A program made the position numbers and the translations under genes. From assembly GCA_002245135.1 (NCBI GenBank), contig NGBS01001160.1:744001-808000 (forward strand): DNA of 64,000 bases. Reading direction: 5' to 3'. This document shows positions 46,586-60,495 of the stretch, in pieces. The notes under the pieces were generated by a model that was given only the letters and a program-made list of their open reading frames with translations, made no database searches and was not told the DNA's origin. Source of the stretch: Proteromonas lacertae. Taxonomy: Eukaryota > Sar > Bigyra > Opalinata > Proteromonadidae. The number at the start of each line of letters is the position of its first letter. Within the stretch, counting starts at the first letter, position 1.

Positions 46586-49500
46586 GACAATGTTAGTTTC
46601 AGAAACATCATCTACTAATCAATATATTTGTTCCTTAGAGAATATAAAGATCATATCCAACCCAAAGAATCTTCCTGACATAATTCCAACAGATGAGAAA
46701 TCACTTGATTTATATGATGAGTTTATTGTTAATATAAACAATATTTCAACTGAGTTTTATTCACAAACTGAACTATATGATGTATATATTGCAGTTACTA
46801 ATGATGTATTTAATAGATCAAAAGAAATAAGAATAAAATGATATATCCATTCAATATCATGTTTAAATATAATCATTTAATGATTCCTGATTTACCACAG
46901 TTTCCTACTCATATCTTAGAAACTGAATTATCACCATGTATGATTGATGTTAACTCTTCTGATTATTTCTCAATTCTAAACCTAATAACTCATGTTATTA
47001 ATTATCACATATTATTCCAATCAAAACATAATAACAACAACAAAGTATCTAGACAAAATGAGTTAGAGAATATTCATAACTTAGCGAAACCTGATTTGAT
47101 ATTGTCATTTCAATGTAATTTGTGTCATAATAGATTCGCAAGCAAACCATCCTTAAAAAGTCATATATGGAGAATTCACAATGTTGATATTCATAATAGA
47201 AAGTTGATTAATTTATATATTAATAAAAGTAAAACTAAAACAGATAAATTGAATGATATTGAAGATAATAAAGATGAAAAGAATTCATTAAAGCAATTTC
47301 AAAATAAAATCAATATTCTTATCTCACCTGAATATTTCGAGATGTATCAAAATAAAGTAATATTAGAAAGTAGTTTAAAATGGAGTGAAATGAAGTTTAA
47401 TATATGCAAAGAAGAACAGAAATTATATACAATAATATTGAATAATTTTGTTGGTAGAATTGAAGCTAGGAAGTTTGATTTTACATTTGATACAGATCTT
47501 CATTCATTGGACATTATTGATAATTATAGAATGAATATATCAAATGTATATTATAATTTGTTAGTTTTATAATAAATAGAGTTCTGAACCTTTGTATATT
47601 ATTCAATCAACAGATACTTATAGAATCAAAATAAGTCATTGTGAAATTGGTTCTGCTAATTACTCAGAAGAAAATGAGAATGTATTAATACAAACTCAAT
47701 TAGGATGTATATCAATGTATTTGAATAAAGCAATATTCAGTAATATAAGAGAGTTATTCTTAACATCTGAAAATGAATATAGAGAAGGAAGAAACTCAAC
47801 TTTATCATCAAATGATTTATTACCTCCTCCACCATCACAACAACAACAGCAACAAATAGAACAAACAGAAGAAATAAGAGAAGATAAAACAATAGCAGAA
47901 CAAGATAAAAGTCAAACCAAACCCAAATTATCATTCAAATTCAGTTATTCATTAGAATCTTTATCATTATATTGTCAATCATCCAAAATAGCTAATAAGA
48001 ATCTTTGTTTATTAACAATACATCAACCGATATTGGATTTTAAGACAGCTGAATATGGTTTTGTTATTAGTGGATCTTTACAATCAATCCTTTTGTATGA
48101 TTTGAGAAAGAAATCTGAAAATCCATTGATTGAGATGGGAACTGAAGATTCTGTGACATTTATAACTTATACTATTAAAATATATGAGAATAAAAGTAGT
48201 AAGAATTATCCTGGCTATCCTACTGATATAGATATACAACTGAATAATATCAAATTCATTTGTGATTTTCCATTCATTTACTTTATTTATAGATATATAA
48301 TGGAGATTGTGAATATATTCAAGAATAATAATTCCATTGAAGTGACAGAAGATGATGATGAAGAAGATGATGAAAGAAAAACAAAACTAGAAAAAACAAA
48401 GAAAGTTCCAGAAAAGAAAGCAAAGAAAGAATTTTCTCATTTAAATGTATCTCTTTCAAAAATCAAATTCATTTTACCAGAGAATGAAAATACAATAGAA
48501 TCATCTTATATAGAGTCAAATATAGAATCAATTAGAGTATATAATAAGATTGATAATCCAAATAAAGGATTATTCAAACAATTAGCAAGAGTAATAATAG
48601 AAACAAATAATATAAACTCTTGTACATATTCATTAAATAAGAATGAAATTAATCAGCATTTAATACTGAACAATTACTCATACACTGCTGAATTGACATT
48701 CAATGATAATATTTATATCAATTTAAACATAACGGATATAATTCTTACAATTGATCCAATTCAAATCAACTTCTTATTCAATATGTATGATAAGAATTTA
48801 ACTTATTTCTTTCAAATCTTTTCAGATCCAAGTAAGAAAGAAGAATTGATTGGTATTGAGAATATGAATGCTTCTTTTAGAAGATCAATTGCTGAAAGTA
48901 GTGATAGTCAATCATCTTTATTAACTACAACATCACAACATTCTCAATCATCACCTTCACCTCCATCTTCGCCAGATTTTACATCTCAGTCATTACCTAC
49001 ATCATTAGATAAACCATTGCATTGTAGAACAATATCATTTACTGTTGTAATTAATAAAATATCATTAGATATTTATAGAACTACTAATGTTTATTTATAT
49101 TCTACAATTAACAGTAAAAACAACTCAGAACCATTGTGTAGATTTGTTATTGATAATTTCTTAATGGTATTTGAATATTATAAAGGAATATTTAACTTCT
49201 ATTTTCAAGTAAATTCATTGAAATGTATTGATATACGAAATAATACAAATGATATTGTAGAACCAGCTAAAACAATCATTTCCTTTGGATATCAACAGAA
49301 TAATGCTTTAATTTTAATATTAAAGAAGAAAAAAAACTACTTTGATATTGATTTCACTGTTAATGATATTCAGCTTTGTCCAACTGTCATTGTATTTGAC
49401 ATTATTAAATGGATTAAAGTGGATATTCCAATCATTTCAAAAAACAGTCAATCAACTCCATCAAATAAGATATATAACATAAATTACCATATCAACAACA

Positions 49501-52500
49501 GTATGTTGTATATTATTGCAGATACACACATGCAGAATAGTAAAGCATTTAGATTATGTTTTAGTTTGATTGGTAATTCAAATCCTAATCAAAATATCTA
49601 TAAAGAAAGTGAATATATATTCTTTTGTCATTATGCCAAGATTGAGACTATAAATTTGGATCAGTCGTATTATATTATATCACCTGTAGAGATAAAGATA
49701 AAAACATCCAATAATTTGATAGATAATGAATCATTATGGACAATTACCTTTGAAAAACTGTTAAAATTAACCTTATCCTATAATAATATTATTCAATTGA
49801 AGAATATCATTGATAATATATTGTCATTGTATAGTGATTATGTCAGTTCACTTCAACAATTCATTATCAATCCAAACCAAAAGCTTGACCAAAATGAATG
49901 TGAATTTGAATGATGGTTTGAGTCTAGATCTGATCCATCGTCAAAATCAAAAAGAAATTATTCCACTGTTCCAATTTGCATTTAGTGATGTAAGTGTTAA
50001 AATTGAACAATTTAGTAGTTATTTAATTGAATATAATCTATCAGCATCTTATTATAACCAATCATTGTCAATTTTTGAGCCAATGATAGAGAATTTCAAA
50101 TCAATAATAAAATATAATATAGTAACAGAAAATGGAACTAAATATTACGATTTCATATTGACCTCTTTGAAAACATTAAATATCAACATTACAATTGGTT
50201 TAGCTTATACGTTGACTATATTCTATGATACAATTAAAAACAATCCAAATCAAAGCTTGAATCTAAATCATACAGAAATAATAATTCAGAATTATATGGA
50301 TTATCCAATTGAAATATTTGTTCCAAATCCAATGTTTAATAAAGAAGAAATGATATTGAAAGATGTGGAAATAACATCATTAACATGTATAACAATAAAT
50401 AAATATATAAATGGATATATTCAATATAATATAAAGAATAAAGAGTTTATAATTAAAAGCCATTCAAATCATGAAATAACTACACTTATTGGAATTAAAC
50501 CAGAAATATATGAGAATATAAAAAATTCAATAGTCGTCTATGATAAAACAAATAAAAAGACAAAATATTTAATTAGTTTCCTATCTGAAGTTGATTTTAC
50601 TGTTTATAAGAATTATATTGTTATAAATCCTAATAATAATAACATATCACCAATTCTTACACCTCAATCAATGGATGATTCTGATTCATTAGATAGTTCA
50701 TTTCATCAAGTAGAAAGTGATCACTCAATAATGATAGAACCATGTGATGAATATGAGATAAATAACTCAATATTTTATAATTACAATATCAATAATAACA
50801 ATAAACGAAGTAGTAATATAATTAGATTTAGAATAGCTGATGAAGATTTGAAGAATATAAATATAGATAAATGTGGATTTAGTTTTTACAATATCTATAT
50901 AAACCAATCACATAATATTATATTAGACACAAATATCAAAGATAAAGTGAAATATGTTGTATTTCGACCATTATTGGAAATATCCAATCAATTAAACACT
51001 ATTATTTCAATTATCTGTGATGATGATTCAGGTATTGAGCCATTTACTAAAACAATTGATATTAATGAATCAACCTACATTCCTGACAGTTATATAAGTA
51101 ATGGAACAATTCAGTTGATAACTGGATATGGTGATACAAATTTAAAGATAAATAATATTATAGGAAGTGAAGATGTTAATAAAGCGAAGAATGTTGTTAG
51201 ATGTATTCCATTATACAATAATAAATACAAAATCAGTAGTTATATAGTATTAAATTCAATAGTAACACACAATCCAAGTAAATACAACCAAAATACACTT
51301 ATCACATTATTAAAGTTTGAAATATATCCACAGTTTTCAATTCATAACAATTTATTGTATAATATTCATTATATATTATATGATGGTGATAATAAAGTAT
51401 TAGTATCAAGAGAGCTAAACTCAAATGTTGAAGAATCAGTAATGTTACCGTTGGATATATCCGTTATGAATTGTAATTTAGCTGTTATAAGAAGTGATTG
51501 TTTTGTCCAATCAGAAAGAATTCATGATGAAACTAATCTATTTATATTATATCCAGATGTTGGTAGAATAAAAATAACTAATTATTCAACCATCAACAAT
51601 TATATTTCTTATACAGTAGAAGAAACAAATCATTGCACTTATATATTACACATTTATAACGATATTATTTTCATTAATAACAGTGGAATTGATTTATGGT
51701 GTGCTATAGCCAGTAATCCAGCAGATACAGAAATATTGAGTTTACCAACAAACAAATTTGTAATAAAAACAAAAGAAGAAGATGAAGAAGACAATAACTC
51801 CAGTGAAGATGATAATAACAATGATATAAACAATAATAATATTGATCACAAAATAGCATTCAGTTTTCCAATCAATTATAATAGTAGTAATATCATTGGT
51901 AGTTATGAAAATAAGCTATATTTTGCTGTTAATCCAACGATGCATAAATGGTCATATGAATATTCCTGTCAAACCATTGGTGTTGCTTATTATGATATAG
52001 TGATAGATGGAAATACATATGAACAATTAATATTAATCAATAAATACTATAAACAACAGTTTAAATATAGTTACGTATTAGAAATCAAATCAAAGTATTA
52101 CATATACAATTTATCCAATGAAGTATTAACATTTAAACAATACAACTCCAAACAAAAACCGATTATCATTGAACCACATGATAATAAACCTTTCAATTGG
52201 TTAGAGAATGATATTGTTCACTTCATTCAATTCAAACCATTAATCAAACATAGAGACTTTAATTGGACTGAAAAGATGAGAATGTATACTTCATCACTTC
52301 CTATCTGTGTATCTTCAAGAGATGAAACTGAAGATTTATATTTTAATATTTCAAGAACAAGATTCAAATATTCACAAATATTCATAGTAGAACCATTAGA
52401 ATTATCAAAATCAAATTATAAGATAATAAACAATACAATGAATTTCTATATTCAAGTATATCAAGTAGAATGTGGTTATTTACATACTTATAACATTTTA

Positions 52501-55500
52501 CCATTAGAGAGTCAAGGAATATCGCTTATAAATCCATTAAAAGATTCTTTTGTATTGACATTTATACCTTATATCATTGAAGATAATAATATTCAATTGA
52601 ATAACTATACAAAAGGTCATTCAGTGAGTATTTTAATATCGTTGAGTGAGATGAAAGATAAAATCACTATACACTTCAGTGGATTTGATATAAACATAAC
52701 TAAAGAGAATGAAAATGTGAATATAAACAACAGAATATTAGTTATTACTGATAATTACTTAGAAAAGTATGCTATTAGCATTTCAAAATATATTTTCAGT
52801 TTGTATAAGTTTAACTCTATTTACAGAGAGAATTTAAACAATTTAAAAATAGATGAAAGTAATGATACATGTGATTATATTCTATTTCATATATTATACA
52901 CTTATGGATTAATAGATTCATCATCCTATTATGAGTTAAATATAAAATCAGAATATGAAATGAAAACTGTAACAACCAAATATAAAAAATTGAATCCTAC
53001 ATTTGACAATATAATAATATTAACTCTAGCTGATAAATTTACCTTTTCATTATTTAGAAAATCAGATTTCAGTAAAGATTTGCTAGGTTCATCAACACTT
53101 GAAACAGGAATATTAACAACCTTTGAATGTGAAAATAGACTTATCAAGCTTTCCTCAAACATAGCTGTAGAAATGAATATTGTGAAAGCTGGTACAAAGA
53201 AAGAATGTGAAGATCTGTTAATGAAGTATTATTATAAAAGGAACTTGGATTATATCAACCATAATATATTAATCAGTAATGATTTAACGTTTAGTAACAA
53301 TTGTATAAATAAGAAAGATTTAACAATGAAAGTGAAAATAGAGAAATGTAATATTCATGGTAATTACAGAGGTATTTACATTGTGCTTGTAACAGATAGA
53401 AATACAGTAGTATCCACTAATCCGTTTTATTTAGAAAGTGATGATTATGTGATTGATAATATTTATGATAATATGGAGCAAAAGGAAATGCTTATTCATA
53501 TTGAGAATAGTGGTTCTATTGCTATTGAATATATCAATGATAACTATTATTTGACTGTTATTTCTATTGAGTATAGGAATTTATATAGAAGGAATTTGAT
53601 TGGAAGTCAAGTTTTGGAAATTAACAAGAAACCTGTTGGATTGTATAAAAATTCTGATATCCAAAGATTATTGAGTTATAATATCAATTTAACGTTGTTA
53701 TTAATACCTAATGAGAATTCTTTCAGTGATTCAATAGAAATTAATGAAATTCATATAATAGAACCACAAATACAGCACAATACGTATTATAAATTATTTA
53801 TCTATGGTATTCCATTTATGAGAAAAGAAGCTAGATTGACTGGTAGGTATTTGAATATAAACGGTGATATAGAATCAACCTCATTACAGAATTTAGGTCA
53901 AAAATCAATCTACGATGTACTGATATGTGGAAAAGAAGTGAAATATAACACAAACGTGAGTTCTTATGACATTTTGTTAGATTGTTTAGAAAATATATCC
54001 GTTACATTGTCATTTCAATATGACACAAACCAATCAAATATCTTAAATACAGTGAAGAATTATAACATCAGTATAAATGAATTAGGAATTAGTTTTATAT
54101 CCCATGAAGGTATTGATATATTGTATTATGATATTAACCATCTGAATTTCTTATATCAGTCTAATTCAAAAACTGGTTATATGGTAGAATTCAGTGCAAA
54201 TACATTTCAAATTGATAATAAAAATATCAATACAATATATCCAATCTTGTTATTCCCAAATCGTAAGAAAGAAGATGAAAATCATCAAAATGCGTTTTAT
54301 GTTGATATTAAAGGAAACAAAGGAAATACATTTGATTTCATTCACATATACTTAGAGCCATGTGTAATGAAAATGCATTCTAATTTATTAGCAATATTGA
54401 ATAAACAATACCAATTATTCTCATCTTACATTTCATATACAACCAATCAAAAACCAGAAACAATACAATCATATGTTGTATTAGATTTAGAATCAGAAAG
54501 AAAAGATAAAATATTTATTAATAATCTAATAATATCAGAATTAAGTACAGAATTAACGTTTTCAGTTAATCCAGAAACTTTGGCTGATTTGATTCATCAA
54601 TATCAAGATTTATTATTGTATATTTAATATTTAATATTATTATTATTATATATTTAAATAGGAATTTCAGTTGGATAGCTGATGTAGATCAAACATTATT
54701 AGAAATCGATGGATATGAAATGAAAGAATCAATCACCTCTTATCGATTATTATTTGAAGATTTAAAGCATTATTATAAATCAAGTATTTACAATACATTA
54801 AGTGCAACAATATTATTAGACAAGTTAGGAAATCCAATTGGTTTTGTTCGATCTATAGGCACTGCAGCAATGAGAATATTTGAAGGTGATCCTGGTGATT
54901 TTGGTGATAGATTAATCAGTAATACAAAATCATTAGCACAAACAGCAGGTGAAGGAATATTACATAGTGCTGGAAGAATAACGACAACATTAGGATCAAT
55001 ATCCAAAGCAATATCAATGGATAATTCAAAATCACAACAACATAGTTATACTAGTCATAATATAGAATCTGGTTTAAGAAATGGTTTTGATTCACTTATT
55101 TCAGGTGTTATAAAAGGAGCAACTGGAATAATCAAAGATCCAATCAAAGGATTTAAAGAGAATGGCACAAAAGGGTTAATGAAAGGATTAGCGACAGGTG
55201 TAGCAGGTGTTGTAGCAAGACCAATATCTGGTGTATTTGATGGTGCAACTCATACAATAACAGGTGTTAAAAACACAATATTCAAGAGATATGAACCACA
55301 ACCAATAAGATTGGCAAGATATTTTGATTCTACTGGTATTGTATATCCTTACAATGAAAGAGATGCTTTAGCCAATTATTTGATTAACATACATCATTTA
55401 ACAAGAGATATTTATTTGTATATATAATGATTATTGTATTTTATATAGATGGTGTACTTATTATAATTCAAATAAATCCATCTTATACATTTCTACAAGC

Positions 55501-55789
55501 TATTTAACTTCATTCAATAGTAAAACTCATGAAATGGAATGGATTGAAGATTTCAATAGTATTACCTATCGATTTTCACCATATATGCTTGAAATATATG
55601 TATAAATTATGTTTTATATTTAATTAGCATGATCAGATTAAAATCGGCTGTTTATTTGAAGATGACACTCAAATATTATTCTTAATAGAATTATTACCAA
55701 GAATACAAGCTTCTTCGTTAAAAACTATAGATGATACAATCAATTTGAGAGAATGGATTCATAACCATTCTCCATCACTCAGTGATTAA
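44093..55789 (+). CDS. VPS13: VPS13-family bridge-like lipid transfer protein
   Basis: A protein of roughly 3,700 residues that forms a lipid-conducting channel at membrane contact sites. The chorein N-terminus is clear (MFEDVVSYFLSKYLGQYVEN, KSDALNDLRLPIQVKCGYFG, KITINRVHVRYEDTTSHVG). Extended beta repeats and an adaptor-binding-like region follow. The C-terminus carries the ATG2/VPS13-C helices (GDFGDRLISNTKSLAQTAGE, KGLMKGLATGVAGVVARPIS) and a PH-like end. More than a dozen small GTAT/TAG introns separate exons. Three +1 breaks (about 44440, 44733, 49870) and one -1 break (about 46835) interrupt the frame. Unusual for the family are a C2H2 finger (47114-47179), a PDZ-like stretch (about 53488-53710) and a C2-like stretch before it. 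Confidence 0.93.
47114..47179 (+). other. C2H2 zinc finger inside VPS13
   Basis: The translated segment has Cys-x2-Cys-x12-His-x4-His spacing (CNLCHNRFASKPSLKSHIWR, then IH), with the conserved Phe and Leu of classical C2H2 fingers. It sits in the same exon as VPS13 beta-repeat sequence on both sides (46838-47572). Confidence 0.7.
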
Positions 55790-55895
55790 GTCAAAAATAT
55801 TAAAAATGATGATATTATTATTATTTTATTATGATATTTTCATTTTTTCACCAAAATACACAATTAAAGTATTAAATATACAGTATAGAACAAAT

Positions 55896-57251
55896 CTAAA
55901 ACAGAATTGGATCATCTGAAAATGAAAATTTACTTTGCTCACTAGCTGCACTCTCTCTTCTCGAACATTTTACATTATTATTAAATTCAGGAGTATCAGA
56001 TCTTCTAACAGGAGATTGAACTTTATCAAACCTTACATGTCTTGATTGTACTAATTTTATAGTTTTTCTTTCATCTCTATAATAAGTAGATACTCTAGTT
56101 ACAATTACATAACATAAATCACAAACCCTTTCCTGGTAATAATTACCTAATCGTCTTAATACAACATATTTACTACAGCAATTACCACAAAACGAATGTC
56201 CACATTACAAGAATTAAAATTAAACTAAAAATAAAAATGAAAATAGTATTAAAAAAATGATATATTTCTACAATGATGTTTAAAAGTTAGCCATCCAAAA
56301 CTCCTATCACAACTATGACAAAATGGAGTTCCTTTCTTATCCCACACAGGAATTGTACCATCTCTTGTCAGTATTAATCTTGAAGTGTATAATAATTCTA
56401 ATAGAAAATGTCTCATATTCTTATTCATTACACTATTCAATTATAATTATAAATAAATATATATATATATATACTTTGCATCAAATCTTGTAGCTTCATC
56501 ACTATCATCACTCACTTCTATTGGATCTACTTCCTCTATTACATCTTCAATATCTTCCCAAAAGTCAGTATGTTTATATTTTCGTGTTAATAATGGTTTT
56601 GGTGGAGATGAAATTGATGAATTATCTCTTTCAGATATTGGATGTAGAGCTGGAGATAGATCTGCTAGGGATATGAATCCATCAGTTTTGGCTTTTTCAC
56701 GAAGTTTCATTGGTAATTCTTCTTCATTTCCTTGCTCTAGAGTATTCTAATTAATTAATTACATTTAATATGAAATTATACTAAGATATCTGGAATTGCT
56801 GTGCTTACTGGTTTATTCATACCATCTAAAGTCCTTTTCAAATCCTATATTATTAAATGGATAAATCTTACTTCTATTTCTATAGACTGCATTAAATTAT
56901 CTTCTTCAGCCATTTGTTTCATTTCTTCTTTCCTTAATATCTTCTCTGCAAACTTCAGAGACTCCACCCGTTGCTTTAATTTACTATTTTCGTCTCTGAG
57001 TTGATATATCATCGCTTCATATTTCCTAAGCTTCTAATAAAATAAATTGCAAATAAATACTTCTACTAATTTGTCTTGTATAGCTAGTTCTATGATTGGA
57101 TCTGATTCAGAAGGATTTCGTAGATCGGATAGGAAAACTAAGAATAGAATAATATTGCAATTCATACCATCTAAACTAGTCCTTCTAGTGTAATTGTGTT
57201 CTAGAAATTATAGATAAGAATGCCAATACCTTCATCGCTGTCCATTGACAT
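55896..57251 (-). CDS. FYVE zinc-finger and coiled-coil protein
   Basis: FYVE domains bind PI3P on endosomes. About eight exons from the ATG ending at 57251 give about 370 residues: an N-terminal low-complexity part, a coiled coil (KLRKYEAMIYQLRDENSKLK), a Ser-rich acidic linker, and a FYVE domain with CHSCDRSFGWLTFKHHCRN, CGHSFCGNCCSKYVV and RVCDLCYVIV, including the WxxD-like start (VWDKKG). The R(R/K)HHCR motif is FKHHCRN here, lacking one basic residue. Most introns are GTAT/TAG (one is GTAAG). The junction between HHCRN and CGHSF (about 56206-56265) has no GT-AG solution in frame, so the middle of the domain is uncertain. The tail is Ser-rich. Confidence 0.8.
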
Positions 57252-57382
57252 ATTTACAGGTGTATTTATTTTATTAGTTACTTTTGATTTTAACCAAAAA
57301 CAAAATACAATATCATTCAAGCTTTTAAAGAAAAAGCTTGACAAACTCATTCAAATATTATAAAATATTGATTTTATCAACA

Positions 57383-59382
57383 ATGGGACATCATCATGTA
57401 TTAAAAATATCATTTTTATTTTTTTAGGGGCATTCACATCATCATCATTCCAGTCATCATAGACAGTATGCTTTTATTTTTAATTTTAGTCGTTCTCCAT
57501 CTGATGAAAGTGATGAAACTTCAAAATCAAGATCAAGATCACCAGTAAGAGAAAAATCAAGAAAAGACAAACATTCTTCAAAAAGAACGCCTTCTCCACC
57601 AAAAGATAATGAAAAGACACCTCCAATATCACCAAAGCATAATAAGGATACACGTACTCCACCACCACCACCACCACTACCAGTTAATCAAGATGATTAT
57701 GAAGAAGAGAATAATCCAGCTCCTGCGCCAGTAGAACAACCTGAAATACCATTACCAGCAAAATTTACTCGTTCTGGAATGACAGCAGGTGTATATATCC
57801 CACCTCACAGATTAGCTCAAATGAAAATCAGTGATGATAAAAGTTCAGTTGAATATCAACGAACTACATGGGATGCACTTCGTAAGAGTATAAATGGTGT
57901 AATTAATAAAGTCAATATCTCCAATATAACATCAATAATAGGTGAATTATTCCAAGAAAATCTAGTAAGAGGAAGAGGTTTGTTAGCTCGAGCTTTAATG
58001 AAAGCTCAATTAGCCTCACCCGGTTTTACACATGTATATGCAGCATTAATAGCAGTAGTAAATACAAAATTACCAGAAAACGGTGAATTATTAGTGAAAA
58101 GAGTTGTATTTCAATTTAGAAAAGCTTTTAAAAGAAATGATAAAATAGTAGCAACAGGATTGGTTATGTTTATTGCACATTTAGTAAATCAACAAGTAGT
58201 TCATGAGTTATTAGCATTAGAAATCATTACATTGTTATTAAGTAAGCCAACAAATGATAGTGTTGAAGTGGCAATCTCATTTGTTAAAGAATGTGGTCAA
58301 ATGTTGCAAGAAGTAAGTCCAATGGGTTTTAATGGAGTATTTGAGAGATTTAAAGGTATTTTACATGAAGGAGATATAGATAAAAGAGTGCAATATACAA
58401 TAGAAGGATTATTTGCAGTGAGAAAGTCAAATTTTAGAGATTATCCTGCTGTTCATCCTGATTTACAATTAGTAGAAAGTGAAGATCAAATAACACATGA
58501 AATATCATTAGATGATAAGATAGATAAAGAAGATCATTTAGATGTATTCCATCCTGACCCACACTTTATAGAGAATGAAGAATTATGGAATAAAATAAAG
58601 GAAGAGATATTAGGTAGTGGTGATAATAATGATGATAATAATGATAGTGAAAAGAGTGATAATAACAGTGAAGGAGAAAGTGGTAGTGATAGTGAAGATG
58701 AAGATAATGATAAAAAGACTGTAGAAATTGAAGATTTAAGTGAACAAGACTTAGTTAATTTAAGAAGGACAGTATATTTAACAATAATGAACTCAGTAGG
58801 ATATGAAGAATGTGTTCATAAATTATTAAAAATCAATTTAAAAGATGGTGAAGAATATCACTTATGTAATATGATAGTAGAGAGTTGTGCTCAAGATAAG
58901 AGTTATAATCGATTCTATGGTTTAATTGCACAAAGATTATGTATAGTACATAGTAAATGGCAAGTTGAATTTGAAAAGACATTTGAAGAACAATATGCTA
59001 CTATTCATCGATTAGATACGAATAAATTGAGAAATATATCAAAGTTTTATAGTCATTTATTATATACTGATTCTATGCCTTGGACAGTGTTTGAATTTAT
59101 TCATTTGAATGAAGATGAAACTACTTCTGCAAGTAGAATATTTATAAAATTTTTGTATATTTTATTTTTTTATAATTATATTTTTTGAATAGATTATTAG
59201 ATATTGTAGAGAATCTTGGATTGGAGAAGGTGAAAGAAAGATTCTTTGACCCGTATATGACAGAGACATTCTCAGGATTGTTTCCAACAGATACTCCAAA
59301 GAATATTCGATTTGCGATTAATTTTCTTACTCAGATTGGTTTAGGTGAATTAACTGATCATCTTCGTGAATTACTAAAATAA
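57383..59382 (+). CDS. CWC22: Pre-mRNA-splicing factor CWC22
   Basis: CWC22 is a spliceosomal MIF4G/MA3 protein that escorts eIF4A3 to deposit exon junction complexes. From the ATG at 57383, two small introns (about 57398-57427 and 57463-57486) split a His-rich and SR-rich leader; a third (about 59155-59192) lies near the end. The MIF4G domain starts at TAGVYIPPHRLAQM and contains GVINKVNISNITSIIGELFQ, LVRGRGLLARALMKAQLASP, FTHVYAALIAVV and VQYTIEGLFAVRKSNF. After an Asp/Ser linker, the MA3 domain shows LRRTVYLTIMNSVGYEECVH, LLYTDSMPWTVFEFI and RFAINFLTQIGLGELTDHLR. Length and order are normal. Frames are unbroken across all joins. Confidence 0.94.
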
Positions 59383-59480
59383 ATTATTAATAAATTTTGT
59401 CTTGTTTGTGTGTTTTATGGTTTTAATGATTTATCTCAATAATATATCCGTTTCATCAACATATTTTTTAGATTTTTGGA

Positions 59481-60437
59481 ATGAAGTGTTTAGCCTTGTT
59501 ATTAATTTTTTCAATCGCATTATGTGGATGTCCAAATAATTGCAACGGTCATGGTAAGTGTAATGCAGGAGTTTGTGAATGTTTTAGATCAACTGGTGTA
59601 GAAAGCATACCAGATGCTGCAGATAGTACTGGTGCTTCTGCAACATACAACTTAGAATCATACTATGGACCAGATTGCTCAAGAAGTATATAATTTACTT
59701 TAATTTGTTTAGAAATGTGTCCAATGGGTATTTCATTTGCTTCACTTCGTGAAACAGGATATACAGTAAATTTAGAAGCTTCAAGTGCTGCAAATGAGCC
59801 AACTGTTGTTCCAAACAGAAGAATGGATGATAAGTTAGTTCAAGGTGGTGATGGACAACCTGAACCTACAGCTTCAGCTTCAGCTTCTGCTGCACCTGGA
59901 GGTAGTGGTGTTCCAGATCACCATATGTATGCTGAATGTAGTGGAGCTGGTTTATGTAATTCAGAAACTGGTGTTTGTGAATGTTTTGATGGATTTGAAG
60001 GTAAAGCTTGTCAAAGAATGTCTTGTCCAAATAAATGCAGTGGAAAAGGCAAATGCGTTCCAATTAGTGAAGCTGTTGGATTAGATGGTACTACAAATAA
60101 AAATATTAAAGATTATTTTGGGTTTAATGGAAGAGAAACACATGGTACTCCTAGTAATACTCCAGTAAAAGATAATGATTCTGAAGCTAAATTCTTTGGT
60201 TGTTTATGTGATAAAGGATTTAGAGGTCCAGACTGTTCATTGAGAGAATGTCCATCAGGAGAAGATCCACAAGGAGCAACTAATAAATGACTACTACTCC
60301 TAATCTAGTGTACTGATCTTAAGTTGAAGCAAAGAGATTGTAGTGGAAGAGGTACTTGCAATTATGAGACAGGTGAATGTCAATGTTTCGATGGATATAG
60401 TGGAGCTAGTTGCAGTTCTATGACAACATTCATGTAA
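59481..60437 (+). CDS. Secreted EGF/teneurin-like repeat protein
   Basis: A signal peptide (MKCLALLLIFSIALC) is followed by Cys-rich EGF-like repeats: CPNNCNGHGKCNAGVCECF, then CSGAGLCNSETGVCECFDGF, CPNKCSGKGKC with CLCDKGFRGPDC, and a last repeat DCSGRGTCNYETGECQCFDG. A Pro/Ser/Ala spacer lies between the first and second. The first intron (about 59687-59713) is GTAT/TAG; the last join needs a GC-AG intron (60276-60308). There is no transmembrane segment or anchor, so it is probably secreted or wall-associated. The Gly-rich CSGxGxC spacing is typical of tenascin/teneurin-type EGF modules found widely in protists. Binding partners are unknown. About 295 residues. Confidence 0.82.
60276..60308 (+). 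other. Probable GC-AG intron
   Basis: Between the third and fourth EGF-like repeats the frame meets TGA and TAG although the coding frame on both sides is the same. Removing 33 nt from GCAACT to the CTAATCTAG end joins DPQG to CTDLKLK in phase and keeps the EGF cysteine pattern. The 3' end matches other introns here; the 5' end is GC instead of GT. Confidence 0.55.
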
Positions 60438-60495
60438 AATTACAATCAAAAGAATTAATTCACTTTTTAATTAAAGAATTTATATTTACAATTTA

